A model generated the notes under the pieces. It was not told the DNA's origin, made no database searches, and saw only the letters and a list, made by a program, of their open reading frames with translations. From NCBI GenBank assembly GCA_964463165.1, contig CAYXBK010000002.1:186001-250000 (forward strand): a DNA stretch of 64,000 nucleotides, given 5' to 3'. Positions 25,544-35,087 of this stretch are shown here, piece by piece (position 1 is the stretch's first letter; the number at the start of each line of letters is the position of its first letter). Origin of the DNA: UBA7236 sp964463165. Lineage in GTDB: Bacteria; Bacteroidota; Bacteroidia; Chitinophagales; BACL12. Made by a program: the position numbers and the translations under genes.

Positions 25544-26716
25544 ATGAAAAAACTTTACCTGATTATTTGTGCAGCAATTTTATTGAACGGATGTAAGGTT
25601 GCAGAAAAAGAATTCCGCAAAGGAAATTATGACGAAGCAATTGATATTTGTGTGAAGCGCCTCGTGAAAAATCCCGACAACGAAGATTATATCCTCGTTC
25701 TCGAAGAAGCATTCAAAAGAGCAAACGGTGCCGAGCTGGCTGACATTAAAGCATTAAACAGCGAAGGCCGCCCCGACCGTTGGGAGGAAATCTACAATAT
25801 CTACCAGTCCATCTCCCGACGCCAGCATAAAATCGAACCCTTGCTTCCCCTTTATTTAGGTGAAGAAGAAAGAGATGCTGTTTTTGAAATGGTGAATGTG
25901 GTAGATGGTATTGCAACTGCAAAGAAAAATGCCGCCGCTTACTGGTATGCAGATGCAAAACAAAAACTTGCCACAGGAGATAAATACCAGGCACGCGATG
26001 CTTATGGCGACCTGATGAAAATCAAATCATTTTATTCAAGCTACCAGGATGCCGAGAAAATGATCGTGCAGGCAAGAGATCTCGGAACAAACAATATCAT
26101 TTTTATCATCAATAATAATTCAAATAAAACGCTCAGCAATGCAGTGATGAATGAATTGAGAAATATCGAACCCGGTTGCACTTCCGGAACCTGGTATTTA
26201 TTTCACGACGAATTAATGAGTGATCAGATTGATTTCACTGTTAAATTAAATGTGATCCAGATTGATGCATTTCCAGAAAAAGTAACCACCAACCGTTATG
26301 AAGAAAGCAAGCAAATTGAAGATGGCTATACGTATCTCCACGACAATGAAGGAAATATTGTGAAGGACAGTCTGGGAAATTCAATTAAAGTTCCTGTTTA
26401 CAAAACCATCACTGCATTTATCACTGAAACATGGCAGGAAAAAATTGCGACCGTTAAAGCGGAATTAAATTATATCGATAAAAACGGCCGCATTATTCGC
26501 ACCGTGCCTATTCAGGCAGATGGTATATTTCAAAATTATTATGCAGTGGCCACAGGTTATTACGAAGCATTAACCCAACAATCAAAAGCAAAACTCGGCG
26601 GCAAACCATTGCCTTTCCCAAGTGACGATGAGTTAATCATTGATGCTATGCGTACCCTTGAAAATGTTTTACAAAATGCAATGGAAGATTATAATGATCA
26701 GTATTTGAATTCTTAA
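25544..26716 (+). CDS. Lipoprotein with TPR-like N-terminal region
   Basis: A 390-aa lipoprotein of unknown function. The signal peptide ends in LLNGC. The next residues (EKEFRKGNYDEAIDICVKRLVKNPDNEDYILVLEEAF) look like a tetratricopeptide repeat, and a second helical repeat includes ADAKQKLATGDKYQARDAYGDLMKI. The C-terminal half is beta-rich and contains a run of polar strands (ETWQEKIATVKAELNYIDKNGRIIRT). It is monocistronic, with a clear ribosome site and a terminator straight after. I recognise it as a recurring Bacteroidota outer-membrane lipoprotein type but cannot assign a role. Confidence 0.8.
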   Translation: MKKLYLIICAAILLNGCKVAEKEFRKGNYDEAIDICVKRLVKNPDNEDYILVLEEAFKRANGAELADIKALNSEGRPDRWEEIYNIYQSISRRQHKIEPLLPLYLGEEERDAVFEMVNVVDGIATAKKNAAAYWYADAKQKLATGDKYQARDAYGDLMKIKSFYSSYQDAEKMIVQARDLGTNNIIFIINNNSNKTLSNAVMNELRNIEPGCTSGTWYLFHDELMSDQIDFTVKLNVIQIDAFPEKVTTNRYEESKQIEDGYTYLHDNEGNIVKDSLGNSIKVPVYKTITAFITETWQEKIATVKAELNYIDKNGRIIRTVPIQADGIFQNYYAVATGYYEALTQQSKAKLGGKPLPFPSDDELIIDAMRTLENVLQNAMEDYNDQYLNS

Positions 26717-26723
26717 ATTTCAT

Positions 26724-26753
26724 AAATAAAACCTGCTTCGGCGGGTTTTATTT
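26724..26753 (+). terminator. Intrinsic terminator
   Basis: A 13-bp stem with one G-T pair (AAATAAAACCTGC with GCGGGTTTTATTT) and a TTCG tetraloop, ending in a T-run. It lies eight bases after the lipoprotein gene stop. Confidence 0.85.
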
Positions 26754-26836
26754 TGTCATATTCATTTCAGGAAATCTTTAAATAATCAATTTTACTAAAA
26801 AAGCCACGTTTATATTTTTATTTTGCATCCCGAAAC

Positions 26837-29173
26837 ATGAGCAATAAATTTCTTTTCCTCCTCCTGTCAGTTTGTTTATCAAATCTGATCAGTGCGCAAA
26901 ACTTCACCATCAGCGGCTATATCACCGATGCTGCATCCGGTGAAAAACTGATCAATGCATCTGTGTATAATGCATATACCTACGAAGGCACCATCACAAA
27001 TGAATATGGATTTTACAGCCTTACAATTCCTTCCGATTCAATTTTACTTACTGTTTCTTATGTGGGGTATAATACACTAAAAACAAATTTATTTTTAAAA
27101 GGAGATACCACAATTAATATCGAATTAAAATCTTCCATTATTTTAAATGAAGTGATCATTAATGCAGATAAAAATTCGGAGCAGTTTCAGGAGCGCACAC
27201 AAATGAGTACGATTGAAATTCCCATCGATCAGATAAAAGCATTGCCGGCATTTTTGGGCGAAGTGGATGTTTTGAAAGCTTTGCAATTATTACCCGGTGT
27301 TTCGGGCGGCACGGAAGGCACAAGCGGAATTTTTGTTCGCGGCGGATCACCCGATCAGAATTTAATATTACTGGATGGTGTACCTGTTTATAATGCATCG
27401 CATTTATTCGGATTTTTTTCCGTGTTTAATTCCGATGCCATTAATAAAGTCACTTTAATTAAAGGCGGATTTCCCGCACGCTATGGCGGCAGATTATCAA
27501 GTGTGGTGGACATCCGGATGAAAGAAGGAAATTTAAATGAATTGCATGGAGAAGGTTCGATCGGATTAATTGCATCGCGACTCACATTGGAAGGCCCGAT
27601 CAAAAAAGGAAAAACATCTTTTATTGTTTCGGGAAGAAGAACGTATATTGATTTAATTGCACGGCCGATCATTAAAGCGCAAAGTGATGGTGATGAAGTG
27701 CAGGGATATTATTTCTATGACCTGAATGCAAAGATCAATCACAAAATTTCGGAGAAGGATCGGTTATATGTGAGCGGGTATTTCGGAAGAGATAAAGCTT
27801 ATTTCGATAATAAATATCAATACGATTCGGAAACATACCGCACGGAAAAAAACGGGATCTTCTGGGGCAATGCAACGGCTGTTGCAAGATGGAACCATGT
27901 GTTCACGCAAAAAGTGTTCGGTAACCTCACCGCAACTTTTACCGATTATAAATTTGATATCTACAGCAATGTAACGGAAGAAATCACCAACGAACCAAAC
28001 ACCTATTTCGGTTTCGAATATTTCTCCGGTATTTACGACTGGAGTTTAAAATATGATTTAGATTTTATTCCTTCTCCCAATCATTATTTAAAATTCGGTA
28101 CCGGCATTACCTATCATACATTCCGCCCGGGTGCCACGCAATTTGAAACGGAAAATATTGATATTTATGATGAAGGTATCGAACTGGGTTCGGATAATAT
28201 TTATGCGGAAGAATTCGATTTATACGGAGAAGATGATTGGGAAGTAAATGATCATCTGAAAATAAATACCGGTTTGCATCTTTCGGGATTTTTGGTGAAT
28301 GGTGTTTTTTATAAATCATTGCAGCCGCGCATCAGTGCGAGGTATTTAATTAATCCGGAATTATCATTGAAAGCATCTTTCAGTACGATGACACAATATA
28401 TTCATCTGCTCACGAATTCAGGAATCGGTTTACCGACAGATCTATGGGTACCTGCAACCGATACGGTTCCACCGCAAACAGCCTGGCAGCCTGCCATCGG
28501 TATGGCTTACAAATTTAAAGAACAATATGAAGTGAGTCTGGAAGGTTATTTTAAAAAAATGAAAAATATTATTGAATATAAAGACGGTGCGAGTTATTTA
28601 TATGATGGTTCGGAAGGATGGGAAGATAAAATTGAGAGCGGTGAAGGCTGGGCCTACGGTGCGGAATTATTTATTCAGAAACGGGAAGGAAAATTAACCG
28701 GTTGGGTAGGGTATACATTGTCGTGGAGTAACCGGCAATTCCCGACAATTAATCTCGGAAATACATTTCCCTATAAATATGATCGCCGAAATGATTTTGA
28801 AATTGCAGGTATTTATAGTCTGAGCGATAAAATTGAATTATCGGCCACATGGGTTTATACAACAGGACAACCTGTGTCATTACCTGTTGCAAAATATGAA
28901 AGCTTAAATGGATATGGCCAAACAATTTATGCATACGAAGGCAGAAACGGATACCGCATGGATGCATATCACCGTTTTGACATCAATCTATCTATTCACA
29001 AACAAAAAAAATACTGGATGCAGACCTGGAATTTCAGTGTGTATAATGCATACAATCATTTGAATCCGTTTTTCATTTATCTCACCTATGATTATTATAC
29101 CAATTCAAATGTTTACAAGCAGGTGAGTTTATTTCCGATCATTCCATCTGTATCCTATGAATTTAAATTCTAA
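26837..29173 (+). CDS. TonB-dependent receptor with carboxypeptidase-like N-terminal domain
   Basis: A 778-aa outer-membrane receptor. The signal peptide (to ISAQ) is followed by a carboxypeptidase-regulatory-like domain (FTISGYITDAASGEKLINASVYN, then GTITNEYGFYSLTIP), typical of Bacteroidota receptors. The plug domain contains LPGVSGGTEGTSGIFVRGGSPDQNLILLDGVPVYNASHLFG, and the barrel ends in an aromatic residue (YEFKF). It is followed by a DUF4249 gene seven bases after the stop, a pairing seen repeatedly in this phylum. The substrate is unknown; there is no SusD partner, so a glycan substrate is not indicated. Confidence 0.92.
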   Translation: MSNKFLFLLLSVCLSNLISAQNFTISGYITDAASGEKLINASVYNAYTYEGTITNEYGFYSLTIPSDSILLTVSYVGYNTLKTNLFLKGDTTINIELKSSIILNEVIINADKNSEQFQERTQMSTIEIPIDQIKALPAFLGEVDVLKALQLLPGVSGGTEGTSGIFVRGGSPDQNLILLDGVPVYNASHLFGFFSVFNSDAINKVTLIKGGFPARYGGRLSSVVDIRMKEGNLNELHGEGSIGLIASRLTLEGPIKKGKTSFIVSGRRTYIDLIARPIIKAQSDGDEVQGYYFYDLNAKINHKISEKDRLYVSGYFGRDKAYFDNKYQYDSETYRTEKNGIFWGNATAVARWNHVFTQKVFGNLTATFTDYKFDIYSNVTEEITNEPNTYFGFEYFSGIYDWSLKYDLDFIPSPNHYLKFGTGITYHTFRPGATQFETENIDIYDEGIELGSDNIYAEEFDLYGEDDWEVNDHLKINTGLHLSGFLVNGVFYKSLQPRISARYLINPELSLKASFSTMTQYIHLLTNSGIGLPTDLWVPATDTVPPQTAWQPAIGMAYKFKEQYEVSLEGYFKKMKNIIEYKDGASYLYDGSEGWEDKIESGEGWAYGAELFIQKREGKLTGWVGYTLSWSNRQFPTINLGNTFPYKYDRRNDFEIAGIYSLSDKIELSATWVYTTGQPVSLPVAKYESLNGYGQTIYAYEGRNGYRMDAYHRFDINLSIHKQKKYWMQTWNFSVYNAYNHLNPFFIYLTYDYYTNSNVYKQVSLFPIIPSVSYEFKF

Positions 29174-29179
29174 AAACAA

Positions 29180-30154
29180 ATGAAAAAAACATATCAGTAT
29201 ATCAGTATCAGCAAAATCATTTTATATTCTGTTTTATTTCTGCCCTTCTTATTTACAGCGTGTGAGAAAAATGTTTTCTTTGATGTAGACACCAAAGAAA
29301 ATCTGCTGGTGGTAAATTCGGTTATACAGCCCGACAGCAATGCAACAGCACGTATCACATTAAGCGCCGATCCGCTTGCAATTGATTATGAATTCAATCC
29401 GGTGGAAGACGCAGTGGTTCACATTTTCAATAATGATGTTCTTGCAGGTGATTTCATACATGACGGCGATGGAAATTATTCTTTTGATCCCGCAATTTTA
29501 AATGCGCAACCGGGAGATAAATTGCGTTTGGAAATTTCGGCACCCGGACGCACTTCTGTAAATGCGACAACTACAATTCCCGCACTTGTTCCGATCGAAT
29601 CGGTTGAAATCACTGATACGATCTTCGAAGCTGTTTCCTACAGTTATATTGATTCGCTCGGAAATTATTATACGGTTGATACGGTGGTTCCGCATTATGA
29701 ATTGCAATTAAAATTCAACGATTTGCCCGGCGATGATTTTTATGCACTTGAAATAAGATATGAAGATGCATTCAGCGATGTAGGCGCATGTTTTACAACC
29801 GATGATCCGGTTTTTACAATAGACGGCAGTTACGGATTTGATCCGGAAGACGGAGATGGTAAAGTGACAATTTGCGGAGAAGTGTATTTCACGGATGCAA
29901 CATTTGATAATTCAGAAAAATTAATGACGGTAAGCGTGCTTGAAATATCAACAGAATTTATTCTCGACCCGAAATTTATTTTTACACTGAGTCATATATC
30001 TAAAGATTATTATTCCTATAATGCATCAATTCAATTACAATATCAGCACGAAGGTGACCCTTTCAGCGAACCTGCACCGGTATATAATAATATTGTAAAC
30101 GGGTTTGGGATATTTGGGGGACTTTCGATGAGTGAAGTTGAGTTAGAATTGTAA
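29180..30154 (+). CDS. DUF4249 lipoprotein, receptor partner
   Basis: A 324-aa lipoprotein with a signal peptide ending FTACEK. The conserved beginning of DUF4249 is visible (LLVVNSVIQPDSNATARITLS, then PVEDAVVHIFNND and DGNYSF), followed by a beta-rich domain. It starts seven bases after the TonB receptor and is probably an outer-membrane-attached accessory that helps substrate capture, by analogy with SusD-like partners. The role is inferred from the pairing, not shown by the sequence. Confidence 0.88.
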   Translation: MKKTYQYISISKIILYSVLFLPFLFTACEKNVFFDVDTKENLLVVNSVIQPDSNATARITLSADPLAIDYEFNPVEDAVVHIFNNDVLAGDFIHDGDGNYSFDPAILNAQPGDKLRLEISAPGRTSVNATTTIPALVPIESVEITDTIFEAVSYSYIDSLGNYYTVDTVVPHYELQLKFNDLPGDDFYALEIRYEDAFSDVGACFTTDDPVFTIDGSYGFDPEDGDGKVTICGEVYFTDATFDNSEKLMTVSVLEISTEFILDPKFIFTLSHISKDYYSYNASIQLQYQHEGDPFSEPAPVYNNIVNGFGIFGGLSMSEVELEL

Positions 30155-30245
30155 AAGATAAAAAGCGCAAGGTTAATATGCCATTGCTTTATTTTTAAAT
30201 TATCAGGAATTCAAAACTATATTTAAATTCTTGAAATCTGTTGTC

Positions 30246-31148
30246 CTACATTAAAGCAATTTCAGCAGTATACATTTGTTGGCCCGCCTGGCAGTAAACA
30301 ATATAAACACCAGGAACTAGGTCAAGTGATAACTGTTGTGTATCCCATGCAAGGCTCTTTGAAAATACTTGCTTTCCTGCTAAATCATAGATTTCACAAT
30401 TGAAGGAATTGTAATGTAGCATTGGATTACATTCAAAATGCAAACTATTATCAAATGCGGTTACGCTCATCAATTCGTTTGGTAAATAAATATTATTGTT
30501 TTTGATCCCAGTTGTGTTGCCGGTAATAATTTCAGTTTCCGGAATTTGTTCATATGCATAGTCATTAATAATCAGCTGAGCAGTTGAATCAATAACGGAT
30601 ACACGCACCCAGCCATAATGATATTCAGAATCGCCGGCTTTAAATTTCACTCCGAGATATTGATTAATTTGTTCGGGCCACCAATGCCCGCCAAAATCCC
30701 ATAGAATTCCCTCTGAAGTAAAAATCCGGTAAGCCATTAATTGAAACCCATCAGTTTGAAAACTCAGCATTTGATTTACTGCGAAACCATCCGGTAAAAC
30801 ATAAGGTCTGTAGGTCAAAAAAGAACTACTTGCGTTGCTGCCAACAGTAAAATAACTCCCCGCTACCTCATTCCCGAATACTTCCGGGCCACACCAGAGC
30901 GCTGTAAAATATTTGAATTCTGATGACCAGTAGGTTGCATACATCCCTATATCTTTTAAAAATGCAAAGTCGATTATTCCATCATTGTCCATATCGATGG
31001 TTCCAATTTCATAATCGTCGTTAAGTACAATATCAGGATCAATATCTGAATAAATAATTTCAGCTGAAGCGGATACAGTGGGAGTTATAATTGCAGACAT
31101 TAATATATAATCTCCAATTGTAAATTTTTTGTAGCGGCTTGCATTCAT
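30246..31148 (-). CDS. Secreted protein with T9SS sorting domain
   Basis: About 300 aa. The start is chosen at MNASRYKKFTIGDYIL because its ATG overlaps the stop of the upstream gene (ATGA, 31145-31148), meaning translational coupling. A signal-like helix is followed by DPDIVLNDDYEIGTIDMDNDGIIDF, a calcium-type DxDxDG loop. The centre has YHYGWVRVSVIDSTAQLIINDYAYE, a recurring motif in T9SS cargo. The C-terminus (FNCEIYDLAGKQVFSKSL ... VPGVYIVYCQAGQQ) is a type A T9SS sorting domain, which directs export and removal by PorU. The function is unknown. Confidence 0.82.
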   Translation of the reverse strand: MNASRYKKFTIGDYILMSAIITPTVSASAEIIYSDIDPDIVLNDDYEIGTIDMDNDGIIDFAFLKDIGMYATYWSSEFKYFTALWCGPEVFGNEVAGSYFTVGSNASSSFLTYRPYVLPDGFAVNQMLSFQTDGFQLMAYRIFTSEGILWDFGGHWWPEQINQYLGVKFKAGDSEYHYGWVRVSVIDSTAQLIINDYAYEQIPETEIITGNTTGIKNNNIYLPNELMSVTAFDNSLHFECNPMLHYNSFNCEIYDLAGKQVFSKSLAWDTQQLSLDLVPGVYIVYCQAGQQMYTAEIALM

Positions 31149-32998
31149 CGGATAATAAATTTTAATGTTGACACCATATTTCCAGCTGTAACTCTGCACA
31201 AATAAATTCCGGCTGTTTCAACTGTGGTTGATTCATGAAATTCCATACCGCCATTCCATTGCTTCAATAACTGCCCCTGGATCGTATAAATTTCACATTT
31301 ATCAAATGGAACAGGTATATGAATATAAATAGTACCGGCTGAAGGATTTGGCAAAATGATTAATGGAATCATTTCGTCTTCATTTTCCTGATTTTCTTCC
31401 GGCCAGACAAGAGGGCTGCTCCAGATGGTGCATCCATCCGCCTGCAATGCACTTGCCCGGTATATTGCATAGGTTGTGGGCGTATAATATTTGGAAACCG
31501 CACCCGGTATAATTAAATCATTTTTATACCAGCGCCATTCTATTCCCTCAGCTGCTGTTAAAATATTTCCATCCACAAGAAGTGATTGCAATTCTGTCTG
31601 GCAATTATTCGAGCATGCAATAAAAAAATCTACCTGCGTTGTGAGCTGATAATTTTCAATTGTATCTGCCCCAAAAATCAGTTTATCGGCTGACAGCGAA
31701 CCTACATAATTTACATTGCCGAATGGGTCCCGTGACATTTTCGGAATTGAATTTAGATATTCCATTGGTATTGAAAACCCACCGGTAACATTAAAATTAT
31801 GATCATAATAAATTATTCCGGGATCACCATATCCTGAAGAATCAATTAAATATTCAATACCGTTCCAGATCGAATCTCCGATTAATATACCAACGGCATA
31901 AATCCCATCATCTGGCGAACTAATGGAATATGAATCCGGAAAATCTGATGGAAGATATTCTGCACCTTGCAACACACCTTCACTATTATAAGTTGTGCGA
32001 TAATATGTATAAAAATCATCCAGCAGAAAAAGTGTATCATTTTCGAAATCCACATAATCGATATAAAAATATCCCAGCACCTCCATTCCATTTTGCTTTA
32101 CAACAAATGAAGAAATATTTTCCTGTTGAATGCTCGGTACTTTCGCCCACAATATATTGCCGTCAATATCGCACTTACCTATAAAATTCTCCCGATAATT
32201 AAAGCCGATATTATTTAACACGATTGTATCAATTGTATACGTATTGTACTCGAATGCTCCACTAAAATATAGATTACCTTCCGAATCAGATTCTCCTGAG
32301 ATACCATCGGAATATCCGACAAATAATTTTGCCCAGTCGAATTGGTGCGATGCATTTAAATGAAGAATGAAAGCCTGGTTTTCATTGCCGATATTTACAA
32401 GTATCGTATCTCCTAAATCCATTTGATTGCAGGCCCATATCATTCGACCAAGCAAATAAAATCCCCCGTTTCCATCTTTCACCAGCGAACTAAATTCTGA
32501 GTCATCTTCAAATAAATGATACCAAGATAATTCACCTTCGGGGTTGAAACACAAAATAAAATTACTATATGCACCATCTTCACCGGAAATAAAAACAGTA
32601 TCGAAATACAAATCACCGGATCCATACCAGCCCCCTATCAAATAAATATTTCCTTGTGGGTCAAATTTCAGTGCTTTAATGAAAACTGAATTATAGTATG
32701 AATCATTTTTACTGTAAAATGATTTAGCCCATTTTAATTTGCCGGTATCATCAAGCACGGCACAATATGCTGAATTATTCCAGGGAGGAGGAATCTTCAC
32801 TATCATCGTGTCGCGAATCATTATTGCAGGGCTGTTGAAACTGCCACCAATTATATGATTACCGTAAGTATCGGACTCAAAAAAATTTATTGGATCATGT
32901 GAATTCCCATGAATTGATGTTGCCCATGCCCAATCCGGCGCTTGGCTAAATAATAATGCAGGGATTAAAATCAGAAAACTGAATATTACATGTTTCAT
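31145..32998 (-). CDS. Secreted repeat protein with T9SS sorting domain
   Basis: A 617-aa protein with a signal peptide ending LLFSQ. The long central part is built of repeats of the kind GNIYLIGGWYGSGDLYFDT, GNLYFSGAFEYNTYTIDT and GNVNYVGSL, each starting with a G-N-x-Y core, as in SBBP-type or beta-propeller repeats. Near the end come LPNPSAGTIYIHIPV and AGIYLCRVTAGNMVSTLKFIIR, a typical T9SS type A sorting domain. It is translationally coupled to a second sorting-domain protein. It is likely a surface or secreted beta-propeller; a ligand is not evident. Confidence 0.85.
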   Translation of the reverse strand: MKHVIFSFLILIPALLFSQAPDWAWATSIHGNSHDPINFFESDTYGNHIIGGSFNSPAIMIRDTMIVKIPPPWNNSAYCAVLDDTGKLKWAKSFYSKNDSYYNSVFIKALKFDPQGNIYLIGGWYGSGDLYFDTVFISGEDGAYSNFILCFNPEGELSWYHLFEDDSEFSSLVKDGNGGFYLLGRMIWACNQMDLGDTILVNIGNENQAFILHLNASHQFDWAKLFVGYSDGISGESDSEGNLYFSGAFEYNTYTIDTIVLNNIGFNYRENFIGKCDIDGNILWAKVPSIQQENISSFVVKQNGMEVLGYFYIDYVDFENDTLFLLDDFYTYYRTTYNSEGVLQGAEYLPSDFPDSYSISSPDDGIYAVGILIGDSIWNGIEYLIDSSGYGDPGIIYYDHNFNVTGGFSIPMEYLNSIPKMSRDPFGNVNYVGSLSADKLIFGADTIENYQLTTQVDFFIACSNNCQTELQSLLVDGNILTAAEGIEWRWYKNDLIIPGAVSKYYTPTTYAIYRASALQADGCTIWSSPLVWPEENQENEDEMIPLIILPNPSAGTIYIHIPVPFDKCEIYTIQGQLLKQWNGGMEFHESTTVETAGIYLCRVTAGNMVSTLKFIIR

Positions 32999-33060
32999 AG
33001 GTTGGGACTATATGTCAAAAATACTCAATGTTGATTAAACATTTCTGCGTTGCACAGCAG

Positions 33061-33237
33061 AATCTGCGGGAGATAATAATCACCTCAAAAAGACACAAAA
33101 GTGAACTGCGAAAATCTTCGCCTTAATGAATGCCGTCGGGCAGGTGCGGGATCTTTGGGAGAAATTTATCAACCACAAAAGGAACAAAAGAAAACAAAAG
33201 TTATCTGCGGTTAAAAGCGAGATCTGAGGGAGTATGA
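33061..33237. repeat. Two degenerate copies of an A-rich dispersed repeat
   Basis: The 270-bp spacer upstream of the TfoX-like gene holds two related blocks, about 33085-33119 and 33171-33235. Each has ACAAAA-type units about 9-10 bases apart (for example ACCACAAAA then GGAACAAAA), then a TCTGCGG-like segment. The copies look decayed. I see no gene or hairpin here. Confidence 0.45.
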
Positions 33238-33269
33238 TGAATATTTTCTTCTTATCTTCAATAAAAAAA

Positions 33270-33623
33270 ATGGCCTACGACGAATTACTCGGAAAACGAA
33301 TTGCAAATTTATTCACGGCACATAAAATTAAATTCGTCGAAAAGAAAATGTTTGGTGGATTAAGTTTCATGGTAAAAGATAAAATGTGCATCGGTGTTAT
33401 GAAAAATGATATTATGGTGCGGTGTGCACCGGAAGACCATGATGCGCTTTTAAAAAAACCCTATGCACGACCGATGGAATTCGGCGGTAAAACGATGAAA
33501 GGATTTTTAAATGTTTCGCCGGATGGAATTAAAACAGACAATGCATTAAAGAAATGGATAGATGTGGGATTGCAATTTGTTGCAAATGCGCCGGACAAGC
33601 CAAAGAAAAAAAGTAAAAAATAA
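33270..33623 (+). CDS. TfoX/Sxy N-terminal domain protein
   Basis: A 117-aa single-domain protein. I start at MAYDELLGKRIANLF; an in-frame ATG 36 bases earlier would add an odd hydrophobic lead. Diagnostic parts are VEKKMFGGLSFMVKDKMCIGVMKNDIMVRC and RPMEFGGKTMKGFLNV. The C-terminus is Lys-rich (PKKKSKK). The domain occurs in competence regulators of gamma-proteobacteria, but stand-alone copies in Bacteroidota have no established role. It is a single gene preceded by decayed repeats. Confidence 0.85.
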   Translation: MAYDELLGKRIANLFTAHKIKFVEKKMFGGLSFMVKDKMCIGVMKNDIMVRCAPEDHDALLKKPYARPMEFGGKTMKGFLNVSPDGIKTDNALKKWIDVGLQFVANAPDKPKKKSKK

Positions 33624-33665
33624 AAAGACAGAATATGCGTTCATTTCAATCTTAAAACAATCGAT

Positions 33666-34379
33666 ATGAAAATAATTTCCATTGCAACCCTCTCAATGAT
33701 TTCAGCAACCGTATTTGCGCAAACACCCGTCACCCCAAATTGCTGCGAAACAGTGCGCACCATACAGGTAACTGGAAGCGCCGAAATGATGATCGATCCG
33801 GATGAAATTTATATTACGGTTGTACTGCAGGAATGGTACGATGGCAAAACAAAAATCACCATCGATAAACTTGAAGCCGATATGTTCAAAGCATTAAATA
33901 CTTTGGGCATTGAAGCAAAAAATATTTCATTAAGCGATGCGGAAAGCAATTTTCATTACAGATGGCTTAAATCTGATGAAGCTTTGCTCAGCAGAAATTA
34001 TACAATACAAGTAAGCACTGCGCAAATGGTAATCAAAGTATACGATGAAATGGCAAAGTTGCGTGCATCCGATGCATTCATCAGTAAAGTGAGTCATTCG
34101 AAAATTGAAGAATACCGTATGCAGACAAAAGTGAGTGCCACAGTTGCAGCAAAAAATAAAGCAACACAAATGCTGAAAGCAATCGGTGAAGAAACCGGTG
34201 AAGCAATTTTAATTCAGGAAATTAATAATGATGTCTCAACGCCCTATCAATACAGCCAAATGGAAATATCAAATACATATCGCATTCTGGATAATATTGC
34301 CGGCTATGATCAATCGCAAATTTCCTATCAGAAAATAAAATTGCGTTATGAAGTATATGCGCAGTTTGAAATAAAATGA
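33666..34379 (+). CDS. SIMPL (DUF541) domain protein, periplasmic
   Basis: A 237-aa protein with a signal peptide ending VFAQ. The SIMPL domain start is clear: VRTIQVTGSAEMMIDPDEIYITVVLQE, followed by DKLEADMFKALNTLGI and the helix AAKNKATQMLKAIGEETGEAI. Members are periplasmic or outer-membrane proteins of unclear function, some linked to stress. The stop overlaps the start of the next gene (ATGA, 34376-34379), so the two are translated together. Confidence 0.86.
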   Translation: MKIISIATLSMISATVFAQTPVTPNCCETVRTIQVTGSAEMMIDPDEIYITVVLQEWYDGKTKITIDKLEADMFKALNTLGIEAKNISLSDAESNFHYRWLKSDEALLSRNYTIQVSTAQMVIKVYDEMAKLRASDAFISKVSHSKIEEYRMQTKVSATVAAKNKATQMLKAIGEETGEAILIQEINNDVSTPYQYSQMEISNTYRILDNIAGYDQSQISYQKIKLRYEVYAQFEIK

Positions 34380-34942
34380 TTGCAAAGTTGAAAACATTGA
34401 ACATTTTATTTTTCCTTCTTGCAACAAGATTTGTTTTTGGGCAGGATCCAAATAAGTATAAAGTCGATTCAGGAACATTTTATCTTACCGAATATAGATA
34501 TATTGATGCACAAAGTCATGTATTTGGCAAATACGACAGCTGTCGGTTTAAAAGTATTAAAACAATTTACAGAGATTCAATCGTTCAAATAATAAATTCG
34601 GAAAAAAAACATACAGAAGTTTTTTGGAATACTCAGATGCGGTTCACATTTCATTTTGCTGATTCCTCATTTTATTATAATAGCAGAGCGCTAAAATATC
34701 TCGGTGTAAAAACCGACACAATACATCAAATATCTGCATTCAGGTATTTGATTGATTTTCCGAATGTTGCTGATGAAGAAACAAGTATTTATTTCAATCC
34801 TGAAATGGGTGTTGTTTCCTTTTTAAATTATTGGTGGTTTTATGGGAAGATTACCTATAATTCATTCAAACCGGAATTAAACACTTTCGATATTTATTTC
34901 CACGAATATGAAGACATGTTAAATTATTATAAAAAAGACTGA
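34376..34942 (+). CDS. Hypothetical secreted protein
   Basis: A 188-aa protein that I do not recognise. The signal peptide is LNILFFLLATRFVFGQ. The rest is aromatic-rich and predicted beta-stranded (RFTFHFADSSFYYNS, YWWFYGKITYNSF). It shares its start with the stop of the SIMPL gene, so it may act with it. A terminator hairpin follows. Confidence 0.65.
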   Translation: MIAKLKTLNILFFLLATRFVFGQDPNKYKVDSGTFYLTEYRYIDAQSHVFGKYDSCRFKSIKTIYRDSIVQIINSEKKHTEVFWNTQMRFTFHFADSSFYYNSRALKYLGVKTDTIHQISAFRYLIDFPNVADEETSIYFNPEMGVVSFLNYWWFYGKITYNSFKPELNTFDIYFHEYEDMLNYYKKD

Positions 34943-34975
34943 TCACATGAATAGCCTGTCTTCATACAAATAAAA

Positions 34976-34997
34976 AAGCCACCTCTTCAGATGGCTT
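34976..34997. terminator. Terminator hairpin between convergent genes
   Basis: AAGCCACCT paired with AGATGGCTT with one mismatch and a short loop. A-run on the left and a T-rich stretch on the right make it usable from both sides, between the hypothetical gene and atpC. Confidence 0.5.
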
Positions 34998-35031
34998 CAA
35001 TTATTTTTAAAACTTTACACTTCCTTCAAAT

Positions 35032-35087
35032 CTTCTCCCCTTCGCTCCTTCAATTCTTACTTCTTACTTCCTACTTCTTACTTCAAA
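35032..35087. repeat. Heptamer array, unit CTTCTTA
   Basis: Eight consecutive 7-bp units, the best being CTTCTTA, CTTCCTA and CTTCTTA, running into the stop codon of atpC (35083-35085). The outer units are degraded. Confidence 0.75.
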
